The notes beneath the pieces are model-generated. The model searched no databases and had not been told where the DNA came from. It saw nothing but the letters and a program-made list of their open reading frames with translations. The position numbers were made by a program, and so were the translations under genes. Below, one piece after another: positions 1 to 8,419 of a stretch of DNA of 11,838 bases; positions within the stretch are counted from its first letter, which is position 1; every line of letters begins with the position of its first letter. The DNA comes from Gammaproteobacteria bacterium (GTDB taxonomy: Bacteria > Pseudomonadota > Gammaproteobacteria > Pseudomonadales > Azotimanducaceae), in assembly GCA_030430515.1 (NCBI GenBank), contig JAUIKX010000091.1:1-11838 (forward strand). The letters run 5' to 3'.

Positions 1-55
1 GCCCATCGACTCGGCGATCTTCCCGACAGTATTGAGCTCGAACGAGTCGATGGGC
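1..55. repeat. Perfect 13-bp inverted repeat with 29-bp loop at the window edge
   Basis: Bases 1-13 (gcccatcgactcg) are the exact reverse complement of bases 43-55, separated by 29 bases. The repeat lies inside the alpha-2-macroglobulin reading frame. The protein sequence looks like normal family sequence from about residue 11 onward (a V-D-G-Q-L-D-G-x-G-T-F segment), while the first eight residues cannot be judged. Because the repeat starts at base 1, it may continue upstream. Confidence 0.6.
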
Positions 56-3000
56 AGCTCGACGGGGCTGGTACTTTTCTCGCTGCGTTTTCCCTGGATG
101 AGGTGCCTGAAGAAATCGTTGCCGCGCGGATCGTCGTTGAAAGTTCGGTGCAGGATGACCGGGGGAAATCGGTGGCGGCATCAGCCCGGGCGGATTACCA
201 CTCGGTGCGTGAGTTTGTCGGGCTGCGTGCGGCAGGCTGGGTGCAGCAGGTTGGCCGTGAAGCCGAGCTGGATGTGCTTACCGTCGACACGGAAGGCGAG
301 CCGGTTGCGGGGGTGGACATTGCGGTTGAGATCGAACGGCTCATACGCAAGGCGGCCAAGGTGCGCGGCGCCGGCAATGTGTATCTCACCGAGTTCGTTG
401 AATCCTGGCAAGGTGTCGAGCGGTGCGAGCTGCGCTCAGCCCTGGAGCCGTTGCGCTGTCCGTTTGTACCACCCGCGCCCGGAGAGTATCGCGCCATCGC
501 CTCGACCGACGACGGTCATCGGGCCGACCTGAACCTCTGGGCGGTGGGCGACGGTCACGTGGTGTGGGGCGGGGAGGACGAAGACGGCGTGTCCCTCATG
601 CCGGATGCCGATCGCTACGCCGTTGGTGACACCGCCCGAATTCTCGTGCAGAACCCGCTGCCGGGCGCTCTGGCGCTCGTCAGCATCGAACGCTACGGCG
701 TGCTGCGTTCGCATGTGCAACGGCTCGAAGGGAGTACGCCGGTGCTCGAGCTTCCCATCGAGGCGGGCGATGCGCCGGGCGTCTATGTCTCGGTTTCGAT
801 TTTCTCCCCGCGCGTGGAGGCACCACCGCCGGATAACGCCGAGGGCGGCCAGAAACTTGATCTCGGCAAGCCGCAGTTCCGTCTGGGCTACGTGGCGCTT
901 TCCGTTGAAGATCCAGACGTGCAGCTACCTGTGAGCGTGCGGAGCGATCGATCCCTCTACAAGCCTGGTGAGCGCGTCACCCTTTCTGCCCGGTCGGGAC
1001 CGGCGACTGAGCTGGCCTTGGTGGTCATCGACGAAGCGGTGCTGGATCTGGTGCGCGGGGGCGAGCGGTACTTCGACCCGCGTGATGGCTTCAGAGGGCT
1101 CCATGGTGTGGATGTCGATAATTACAGCCTCCTGTCGAGGCTCGTAGGTCGCACCCTGTTCGAAAGCAAGGATGGCAGCCCGGGCGGCGATGGCGGGCTG
1201 GCGCTTTCCGTGCGATCGGTGATCGACTACGTGGCGTATTTCAATCCGTCGTTGGTCACTGATGCGGATGGGAAAGTACAGGCATCGTTCGATCTGCCGG
1301 ACAACCTGACCGGTTGGCGGGTGATCGCGTTTGCGGCTGACGGAGGCGTGCGTTTCGGTTTTGCCGAAAACCAGTTTCGAACGAATCTGCAAACAGAGCT
1401 GCGGCCGATCATGCCCAATCAGGTGGGCGAGGGTGATGAGTTTGAAGCGGCGTTCTCCGTGATGAACCGAACGGATAGCCCACGGGAGATTACTGTGACG
1501 CTTTCGGCGGATGGCAGCGTGGCGGAAGCGGTGTCGGTGCGACGGGTTGTGAAGCTGGAGCCGTTTGCGCGCACTACCGTCAAGCTGCCGCTGCAGGCGG
1601 CGATGGTTTCTGAGGATTCATCGATCCAGCTATCTGCCATCGCCCACGACGCCGTATCCAGGGATGCGCTCACCCATGAGCTGCCGGTGCTGCGCAGGCG
1701 GACCGTTGAAGTGGTGGCGGAGCATGGCTCGCTTTCCCCGTCGTCGCCAGTTGCGAAAGTGAAGCTCGACCTTCCCGAGCCCGTGCACGACGATGTCGGT
1801 GGGTTGGACGTAACGGTTGCGTCCACGGTCATCGGGCAGCTCGATGAATCGTTCCGCTACATGCGCGACTACCCGTACGCCTGCTGGGAGCAGAAACTCT
1901 CCAAGGGCGTTGTTGCCGGGCAGTTCAACCGCTTGAACGTCGGCAATCTGAGCTGGGATGACAGCACACAGCTTCCAGGTCGGGTTCTGGCCGAAGCGCC
2001 GGCCTATCAGGCGCCCAACGGTGGCATGGCCTACTTCGTGGGCGAGGATGCTCGTGTCAGCCCATATCTGTCCGCATTTACAGCCTTGTTGATCCCGGAG
2101 CTGGAGCAGGCATCCGGCGAGGCCGCGGCGCCGAATCTCGTTGCCGGGCTCAACGGCTATCTGGAGACGTTGCTGAAGAAGGATCAGTTTGGCAGCCACT
2201 TCTCATTGGATGCCCGCCGCTCGGTCCGCGCCCTGGCGGTGAGTGCGCTCGCCCGTTCAGGGCAATCAGTGCGCGGCGAGATTTCGAGGCTGCTCGAGCA
2301 TGCTGCCGATCTCGATGCCTTTGCCCTGGCGAACCTCCTGCAGGCGGCGAATGCGCTCAGTGAAGAGCGGCTGGCGGAGCGTATCCGTGCATTGCTGCTT
2401 GCAAGGCTCAACCGTTCGAGCGGTCTGGTGACGCTCGCGTCTCCCGTCAACGCGCCGCTGCTGCATGGAACGCCCGCCAGAGACCAATGCGCCGTTCTCT
2501 GGGCGCTGACCGGAGATGCCTCGCTCGATATTCAGCTTGCTGCCGGCTTGGCCCGAGCTGTGCAGCGGCAATTGCCGCTCGGCAACACACAGGAACATCT
2601 CTACTGCACGACCGCACTGTCCCGCTATGCAGAGCGCTTTGAAGCGCAGAACGGCGAGCAGATCGTGACCGCGTCCGTGGAAGACTTGCTCCGGCAGGTA
2701 CCCCTCCCGGTCACCGTTCCGATGAAATCCATTCGGAAAGATCAGCCCACCAATGTCGAACTCGTGCATGAAGGGAGCGGTCGTTCTTACTACTCGGCGC
2801 GGTTGACCTACGCGCCGCTTGCCGCTGCGAATCAGCGGCTCAATGCCGGACTCTCAGTCAGCAGACAGTATTCGGTGCGCCGGGAGGACGGTTGGGTATT
2901 GCTCGAGGATGGCGACCCGCTTCGACGCGGCGATCTGGTTCGCATCGCGTTGTCGGTCAACGCGCCGTCCGAGCAGCGGTTCGTCGTTGTCGACGATCCG

Positions 3001-3282
3001 GTGCCGGGGGGGCTCGAGCCCGTAGATCGTCATCTGGCAACGGCCTCTTCGGTGGATGCTGAGGATGAGCGTCGATCGTGGAGTTTCTACCACCGCGAGC
3101 TGGGCCACGGGGCAGCGCGCTTCTATGCCGACAGGATGACGGCAGGTGATCACGAGCTGGTCTACACTGCCCAGGTGGTCGCGACGGGTCGATTCAGCGC
3201 GCCGCCGGCACGGGTTCAGGCGATGTATGACCCCGACGTGTTCGGCCTGTCTCGGCCGTCAACGCTGGTGGTCGAGCCGTGA
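1..3282 (+). CDS. yfhM: Bacterial alpha-2-macroglobulin family protein (YfhM-like), 5' partial
   Basis: The frame is open from base 1 to the TGA at 3280-3282 (1093 residues), so the start lies outside the window; the GTG at 103 is internal, not a start. In window residue numbers, macroglobulin-like beta domains come first, with a Y-x-V-G-D-T-A-R segment near 204. A K-P-G-E-R segment near 321 and V-V-I-D-E-A-V-L near 341 lead into the bait region, about 365-405. The A2M core domain starts near 415 (D-N-L-T-G-W-R). The thioester motif C-W-E-Q is at 628-631 (bases 1882-1893), followed by an alpha-helical thioester domain. The C-terminal receptor-binding-like domain carries D-D-P-V-P-G-G-L-E and a P-P-A-x-V-Q-A-M-Y-D-P-D segment. 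Known homologues are periplasmic, often lipoprotein, protease traps that link covalently to the attacking protease. The lipobox expected in YfhM-like proteins would lie upstream and cannot be seen. The intact C-x-E-Q indicates the thioester-forming type. The gene overlaps pbpC by 4 bases, the typical partner. Confidence 0.95.
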   Translation, partial: AHRLGDLPDSIELERVDGQLDGAGTFLAAFSLDEVPEEIVAARIVVESSVQDDRGKSVAASARADYHSVREFVGLRAAGWVQQVGREAELDVLTVDTEGEPVAGVDIAVEIERLIRKAAKVRGAGNVYLTEFVESWQGVERCELRSALEPLRCPFVPPAPGEYRAIASTDDGHRADLNLWAVGDGHVVWGGEDEDGVSLMPDADRYAVGDTARILVQNPLPGALALVSIERYGVLRSHVQRLEGSTPVLELPIEAGDAPGVYVSVSIFSPRVEAPPPDNAEGGQKLDLGKPQFRLGYVALSVEDPDVQLPVSVRSDRSLYKPGERVTLSARSGPATELALVVIDEAVLDLVRGGERYFDPRDGFRGLHGVDVDNYSLLSRLVGRTLFESKDGSPGGDGGLALSVRSVIDYVAYFNPSLVTDADGKVQASFDLPDNLTGWRVIAFAADGGVRFGFAENQFRTNLQTELRPIMPNQVGEGDEFEAAFSVMNRTDSPREITVTLSADGSVAEAVSVRRVVKLEPFARTTVKLPLQAAMVSEDSSIQLSAIAHDAVSRDALTHELPVLRRRTVEVVAEHGSLSPSSPVAKVKLDLPEPVHDDVGGLDVTVASTVIGQLDESFRYMRDYPYACWEQKLSKGVVAGQFNRLNVGNLSWDDSTQLPGRVLAEAPAYQAPNGGMAYFVGEDARVSPYLSAFTALLIPELEQASGEAAAPNLVAGLNGYLETLLKKDQFGSHFSLDARRSVRALAVSALARSGQSVRGEISRLLEHAADLDAFALANLLQAANALSEERLAERIRALLLARLNRSSGLVTLASPVNAPLLHGTPARDQCAVLWALTGDASLDIQLAAGLARAVQRQLPLGNTQEHLYCTTALSRYAERFEAQNGEQIVTASVEDLLRQVPLPVTVPMKSIRKDQPTNVELVHEGSGRSYYSARLTYAPLAAANQRLNAGLSVSRQYSVRREDGWVLLEDGDPLRRGDLVRIALSVNAPSEQRFVVVDDPVPGGLEPVDRHLATASSVDAEDERRSWSFYHRELGHGAARFYADRMTAGDHELVYTAQVVATGRFSAPPARVQAMYDPDVFGLSRPSTLVVEP

Positions 3283-5339
3283 AAATCCTGGCTGGCGTCC
3301 TGGTCGCGGCTGCCCTGATGCTCGCAACCGCGACCTGGATGAGCGTCCGCGACCCGGTCGCTGCGTACGAACGTTTTGCCGGCGAGCCGAGAACGGCACA
3401 GGTGCTCGATCGTGTTGGCAACCCGCTCAGTCGCCGCTACCTCGATGCCTGGAATTTCGATGATCAGATTGCAGTCCACGAACTCCCGGACCTGCTTATG
3501 CAGTGTTTTGTCAAAGCGGAGGATCAGCGATTCTTCGAACACGGCGGCGTTGACTGGGCCGCGCGTGTCGGCGCGATCGTCGATAATCTGAGGGCGGGCA
3601 AGGTGGTTCGTGGCGCGAGCACCATTACCGAGCAGATGGTGCGGATGCTCATGCCGCGTCCGCGCACATTCTGGTCCCGCTGGCTGGAAGGGTGGGAAGC
3701 CCATCTGCTGGAACGCCGTTTGAGCAAGCAGGACATTCTGAGCTTCTACTTGAATCAGGTGCCCTACGCCTCAAATCGCCGAGGTGTGGCACAGGCGGCC
3801 CGTTTCTACTTCGATCGTACACCTGAGACCCTGGACCGTCTGCAGATGCAGACCCTTGCGGTGCTCGTTCGGGCGCCTTCGTTGCTCGATCCCCGCGAGG
3901 GACGTGCCGAGGCTCTGCGGTTGCGCGTGAACAACCTGCGGGAGCGTATGGGGGACGATCCCGTGCCGTCGCTCACGCTCGATCTTGCTGCTGCCAGCGC
4001 GCCTGTCGACGCCGCTCATTTCGTTCGCGCTGTCCGTGCGCGCTACCAGCGGGGTGATACGTTCCGTACCACGCTGGACGCTTCTCTGCAGAGCCATCTG
4101 CAGGCGCTGCTCAGCGAACGTCTCGCGCAGTTGTCCGGTTACGATGTAGACGATGCCGCGCTGCTCGTGGCGGACCATCGCACCGGCGAAGTCCTGGCCT
4201 GGGTTGTCGCCTCCAGAAACGATACACGCATCGATGCGGTGCGAACGCCTCGGCAGCCCGGCTCTACGTTGAAACCGTTTGCCTACGGTCTGGCGCTGGA
4301 TCGTGGTTGGAACGCCGATACGTTGATCGACGATAAGCCGCTCAGAACGCCGGTGGGTCACGGCTTGCATCGTTTCGATAACTACTCACATGATCATCAT
4401 GGTCGGGTGCCTTTGCGTCAGGCGCTCGGTGCCTCTCTGAACATTCCAGCCGTACATGCCGTTCGATATATCGGCGTGGATCGGTTTCTGTTCGCACTGC
4501 GTGACCTGGGGTTGAACACCCTCGTCGAGACACCGCAGCACTATGGCGAAGGGCTGGTGCTCGGCAATGGCGAGGTCACTCTGGAGGCGCTGGTGACCGC
4601 TTACGCCGCTCTCGCAGGCGGCGGTAGGTACAGGCCGCTTCGCTCGCTCAGGGATGAACCTTCGGGAGCCGTCACTCAGGTGCTCTCGGGCGAGGCCGCT
4701 TCCCTTGTTGGCAACATACTGTCGGACGCCCAGGCCCGTGAACTGGAGTTCGGCAGCAGCAGCGTGCTGTCCATGCCTCGGCAGACGGCGGTCAAGACAG
4801 GCACCTCAACGGACCACCGGGATGCGTGGACAGTCGGCTACGACAGCCGCTACGTGGCCGGTGTCTGGATGGGTAACCTGGATCGGCGGCGGACCCGGGG
4901 GCTATCGGGCGCCCGTGGGCCGGCGCTCGTTCTGCGCGGCGTTTTTGCGCGGCTCAACCGCGGGAGGGCTTCCCAGCGGCTCTGGCTGAGCCCGAAACTC
5001 GCGTTGATCGATGGCGAGTACTACCTGCCCGGTCGATCTCCCGTGAGCGAGGGACGGTTGCCCGAGCTACCCCTGCCGCGGCTCGCTCAGCCGACCGATG
5101 GGTTGAAAGTGGCCATCGATCCGCGCCTGCCGGACGAAGCACAGGCGATGTCGTTCGTGGTGGACCATGTGCGGCAGGCAGACCGCGTGCAGTGGCGGTT
5201 GAACAATAAACTTCTGAGTGGGCAGGATGCGCGCCTGTCGTGGCCGCTGGTGCGTGGCACGCATTCCCTTCAGGCAGTAATCGTGCATCCTGACGGCGCG
5301 CGCTCGGCGCTCGCTCCGGTAGTGTTTGAGGTGCGCTGA
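3279..5339 (+). CDS. pbpC: Penicillin-binding protein 1C (PbpC), bifunctional peptidoglycan synthase
   Basis: This 686-residue class A penicillin-binding protein polymerises lipid II and may cross-link peptidoglycan at the outer face of the inner membrane. A membrane anchor spans residues 4-20. The GT51 glycosyltransferase domain (about 65-215) has the catalytic motif E81-D-Q-R-F-F-E-H and a second motif G-A-S-T-I-T-E-Q at 112-119, a variant of the usual GGSTLTxQ. The transpeptidase domain (about 290-560) has all three active-site motifs: S329-T-L-K332, S386-L-N388 and K506-T-G508. The C-terminal 90 residues match the BiPBP_C extension typical of PbpC. The length suits the family, which is shorter than PBP1A and PBP1B. 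The GTG start overlaps the previous TGA (GTGA), implying translational coupling; there is no strong Shine-Dalgarno. Pairing with an alpha-2-macroglobulin gene is well known and is interpreted as wall repair combined with protease trapping after outer-membrane breach. Confidence 0.96.
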   Translation: MKILAGVLVAAALMLATATWMSVRDPVAAYERFAGEPRTAQVLDRVGNPLSRRYLDAWNFDDQIAVHELPDLLMQCFVKAEDQRFFEHGGVDWAARVGAIVDNLRAGKVVRGASTITEQMVRMLMPRPRTFWSRWLEGWEAHLLERRLSKQDILSFYLNQVPYASNRRGVAQAARFYFDRTPETLDRLQMQTLAVLVRAPSLLDPREGRAEALRLRVNNLRERMGDDPVPSLTLDLAAASAPVDAAHFVRAVRARYQRGDTFRTTLDASLQSHLQALLSERLAQLSGYDVDDAALLVADHRTGEVLAWVVASRNDTRIDAVRTPRQPGSTLKPFAYGLALDRGWNADTLIDDKPLRTPVGHGLHRFDNYSHDHHGRVPLRQALGASLNIPAVHAVRYIGVDRFLFALRDLGLNTLVETPQHYGEGLVLGNGEVTLEALVTAYAALAGGGRYRPLRSLRDEPSGAVTQVLSGEAASLVGNILSDAQARELEFGSSSVLSMPRQTAVKTGTSTDHRDAWTVGYDSRYVAGVWMGNLDRRRTRGLSGARGPALVLRGVFARLNRGRASQRLWLSPKLALIDGEYYLPGRSPVSEGRLPELPLPRLAQPTDGLKVAIDPRLPDEAQAMSFVVDHVRQADRVQWRLNNKLLSGQDARLSWPLVRGTHSLQAVIVHPDGARSALAPVVFEVR

Positions 5340-5360
5340 ATACGGCCGTAAACTCGCCGG
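5326..5360 (+). promoter_or_regulatory. Candidate sigma70-type promoter giving a leaderless CoA-transferase mRNA
   Basis: TTGAGG (5326-5331) is followed by a 17-base spacer and TAAACT (5349-5354); each hexamer matches its consensus at four of six positions. The usual distance from the -10 box places the transcription start at or next to the A of the ATG at 5361. The short gap before the ATG holds no Shine-Dalgarno, which fits leaderless initiation. The -35 box lies inside the last codons of pbpC. Read-through from pbpC is the alternative. Confidence 0.45.
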
Positions 5361-6551
5361 ATGCTATTTTCAGATCTCAAAGTCATCGACGGTGCGTCTT
5401 TCCTGGCGGGCCCGTGTGCGGCGACCATCCTTTCGGACTTCGGTGCCGACGTCATCAAAATCGAGCCGCCCGGAGGTGACCGCCATCGCTCGATCGCGGC
5501 AGGCCACCCCAGCGAACATGCCTGGCAGCTCACCGATCGCAACCGCCGTGGAGTGTGTCTCGACATCGCCACGGAAGAGGGCCGTTCCGTACTCTTCGAT
5601 ATGCTGGCCCAGGCCGATGTCTTCGTCGTTAATTTCAGCGCCGGCCAGATGAAGAAGTTCGGCATGGAGTGGGAAGACCTTCGAAAGATCAATCCGCGTC
5701 TGATTTACGCCGATATCTCCGCGTATGGGCTCAAGGGTCCCGATGCGGAGCGCAAGGCGTTCGATCTCACCGGCTTTTTTGCGCGTACGGGCATCCTCGA
5801 CTGGATGCATGAGAAAGACGAGCCGCCGGTGGTTGCACCGGGCGGCGTCGGCGATCACGCAACGGCCATGACCCTGTTCGGCGGCATCATGATGGGGTTG
5901 TACCAGCGCGAAAAAACCGGCGAGGGCTGTTTCGTCAATACCTCGCTGGCTGCCGCGGGCACGTGGACCAATGGCCTCAACCTGCAACCGGTGCTGGCCG
6001 GCATCGACAATGCCGCGCGACGCGACGAAGAGGGCTGGTCGAACCCCATGCAGAACATCTACACCACGGCAGACGGCCGTCACATGTTCATCGCGGTGCA
6101 GAACATTCCGCGCGACTGGCCGAAGCTCGTGAACGTGCTCGAACGCCCAGAGTGGCATGACGACGAGCGTCTGCAGCCGGTGAAGCCTCTGTTCAGAAAC
6201 CGTTTCCGTACCAAAGCGTTGATTGCGGAGGCGGTGGCCGAAATCGAATCAGCAGAACTCAGCCGTCGGCTCGACGAGCAGGGCATCGTTCATGGACTGG
6301 TCAAGCGCAACGCTGAAGTGGTGGAAGATGAGCAGCTCATCGAGAACGGCGTGATCATTCCGTTCGATTCCGGCTTGCCCGGCACCGAGAAGACCTTCGC
6401 CTCGCCGATCAATCTCTCGACGCAGGAGCAGCGCGCGCCGAGCAGGGCGCCGAACGTCGGCGAGCATTCGAGAGAAGTGCTCGCCGAGTTCGGAATAGAC
6501 GCGGCAACCATAGATCGTCTGATTGCCGCTGGGGTGGTCGTACAGGAGTAG
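5361..6551 (+). CDS. CaiB/BaiF family (family III) CoA-transferase
   Basis: The 396-residue length is typical of family III CoA-transferases, which move CoA between carboxylic acids through aspartyl-CoA thioester intermediates and work as interlocked cytoplasmic dimers. The N-terminus has the family hallmarks: a V-I-D-G start, F-L-A-G-P-C-A-A-T-I-L-S-D-F-G-A-D-V-I-K-I-E-P-P-G-G-D (residues 15-40), and N-R-R-G-V-C-L-D-I near 61-69. The catalytic aspartate is most likely D165 in the G-V-G-D-H-A-T-A-M segment, matching the nucleophilic Asp of formyl-CoA transferase. The substrate cannot be read from the sequence; family members act on carnitine, bile acids, oxalate, succinate and aromatic succinates, among others. 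The ATG at 5361 is 21 bases after the pbpC stop. No ribosome binding site is visible. It converges with an acyl-CoA dehydrogenase gene and may share a degradative pathway with it, which is inference. Confidence 0.93.
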   Translation: MLFSDLKVIDGASFLAGPCAATILSDFGADVIKIEPPGGDRHRSIAAGHPSEHAWQLTDRNRRGVCLDIATEEGRSVLFDMLAQADVFVVNFSAGQMKKFGMEWEDLRKINPRLIYADISAYGLKGPDAERKAFDLTGFFARTGILDWMHEKDEPPVVAPGGVGDHATAMTLFGGIMMGLYQREKTGEGCFVNTSLAAAGTWTNGLNLQPVLAGIDNAARRDEEGWSNPMQNIYTTADGRHMFIAVQNIPRDWPKLVNVLERPEWHDDERLQPVKPLFRNRFRTKALIAEAVAEIESAELSRRLDEQGIVHGLVKRNAEVVEDEQLIENGVIIPFDSGLPGTEKTFASPINLSTQEQRAPSRAPNVGEHSREVLAEFGIDAATIDRLIAAGVVVQE

Positions 6552-6554
6552 CGC

Positions 6555-7802
<1,248 letters not shown>

Positions 7803-7930
7803 ACTTCCTCCACAGGTTGGTCCTCTAATTCTCCGGCACAAACATCGCATCAATACCTGTTTTGAGCAATGCCTCAGAGGCAGTCGGGTGTTTTCGGTCT
7901 AGGCTTCTCCTAAAGACACGGAAATTCCTC
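7803..7930. promoter_or_regulatory. Divergent intergenic region between acyl-CoA dehydrogenase and globin
   Basis: These 128 bases must hold both promoters and are visibly more AT-rich than the genes. Toward the dehydrogenase, the minus strand carries TTGATG, 17 bases, then AATTAG: a weak sigma70-like candidate. Toward the globin, TAGGCT at 7900-7905 is a weak -10 candidate without a clear -35. Two small perfect palindromes are present: GCCTCAGAGGC (7871-7881) and GGAAATTCC (7920-7928). The second contains the weak GGAA ribosome binding site of the globin gene, so its folding or occupancy could affect translation. No known regulator box is recognised. Confidence 0.45.
7805..7811 (-). promoter_or_regulatory. 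Strong Shine-Dalgarno of the acyl-CoA dehydrogenase gene
   Basis: On the minus strand the sequence reads GGAGGAAGTATG, giving a full GGAGG 4 bases before the ATG. It fixes the start at 7802. It is the clearest ribosome binding site in the window; several neighbouring plus-strand genes have weak sites or none. Confidence 0.85.
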
Positions 7931-8392
7931 ATGGCGCTCGACAATCCGTGGTTCGAAGAAAGTTACCAACGGCTCTTTGGCAGCCCCGTGGTCGGCGTGG
8001 TTGAAGATAGCCCTGAGTCCGACTTCTTCTTTCGAGAGTTCTACCGTCGATTTCTTAAGAATTCAGATATCGCCCAGCTGTTTCAAAGCACCGATATGGA
8101 TCACCAGGCGGCCATGCTGAAGCGCTCCCTGTTTCAGTTGAGGAGTTGCTCGGTTCTCGGCAAACCCTCCGCGGAGCTTGTGAAGCTTGCCCAGCTGCAC
8201 GAGCGGCTTGATATTGGGCCGGAAATGCTGGACGAGTGGTTCGAAGCACTCATTGATACCGTGAGATTCAGCGATCCTCTGGCCGATGAAGCGACTGCGC
8301 TTGCCTGGTGCTGGGCTGTGGCGCCGGGCATTTTCTTCATGAAGTCGTTTCTGCACGGGCGGGGAGAACGTTCATTGGTCGCTGCAGGCTGA
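7931..8392 (+). CDS. Single-domain haem globin (bacterial globin family)
   Basis: The protein has 153 residues, is all-helical in pattern and is the size of one globin domain. The likely proximal haem ligand is H90, in L-A-Q-L-H-E-R-L-D-I-G-P-E-M-L, which resembles the F-helix and FG turn of flavohaemoglobin-type globins. A phenylalanine at 51 fits the CD1 position, and Q59 in D-H-Q-A-A-M-L fits the distal E7 position. The C-terminal A-W-C-W-A-V-A-P-G-I-F-F-M segment fits the H helix. There is no reductase or output domain, so oxygen or nitric oxide binding, or sensing through a partner, are possible roles. I chose the ATG at 7931, with a weak GGAA 7 bases upstream. A TTG at 7862 would add 23 residues unlike a globin. 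The gene is divergent from an acyl-CoA dehydrogenase and 27 bases upstream of an acylase, probably in one operon with it. Globin-fold assignment comes from motif reading, not a profile search. Confidence 0.75.
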   Translation: MALDNPWFEESYQRLFGSPVVGVVEDSPESDFFFREFYRRFLKNSDIAQLFQSTDMDHQAAMLKRSLFQLRSCSVLGKPSAELVKLAQLHERLDIGPEMLDEWFEALIDTVRFSDPLADEATALAWCWAVAPGIFFMKSFLHGRGERSLVAAG

Positions 8393-8406
8393 CCCACCCG
8401 GCGTGT

Positions 8407-8419
8407 TAGTCTGGCCGGT
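8407..8419 (+). promoter_or_regulatory. Candidate -10 box just upstream of the acylase start
   Basis: TAGTCT (8407-8412) sits 7 bases before the GTG at 8420. It is followed by GGCCGG, much like TAAACT-CGCCGG before the CoA-transferase. This spacing would make the acylase mRNA leaderless or nearly so. I find no good -35 hexamer at 16-18 bases upstream, and no Shine-Dalgarno lies before the GTG. The alternative is that the acylase is translated from the globin transcript. Confidence 0.3.

Noticed and set aside
1630..2199. Long minus-strand frame opposite the thioester region of the alpha-2-macroglobulin, and a similar one at 3771-4370 opposite pbpC
   Set aside because: Both are shadows of strongly conserved plus-strand domains with active-site motifs.
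103..3282. GTG at 103 as the true start of the alpha-2-macroglobulin
   Set aside because: The frame is open and family-like upstream to base 1, the family is far longer, and no ribosome binding site precedes 103.
5370..6158. 262-codon open frame on the minus strand opposite the CoA-transferase
   Set aside because: It lies wholly opposite a clear CoA-transferase gene, its translation resembles no protein family, and GC-rich codon bias creates such shadows.
7803..7853. Upstream extension of the acyl-CoA dehydrogenase by 17 residues
   Set aside because: The extra residues (rich in C and R) do not resemble the family, and a strong GGAGG fixes the start at 7802.
7862..7930. TTG start at 7862 adding 23 residues to the globin
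   Set aside because: The added segment is not globin-like, a rare start would be needed, and the ATG at 7931 has a usable GGAA site.
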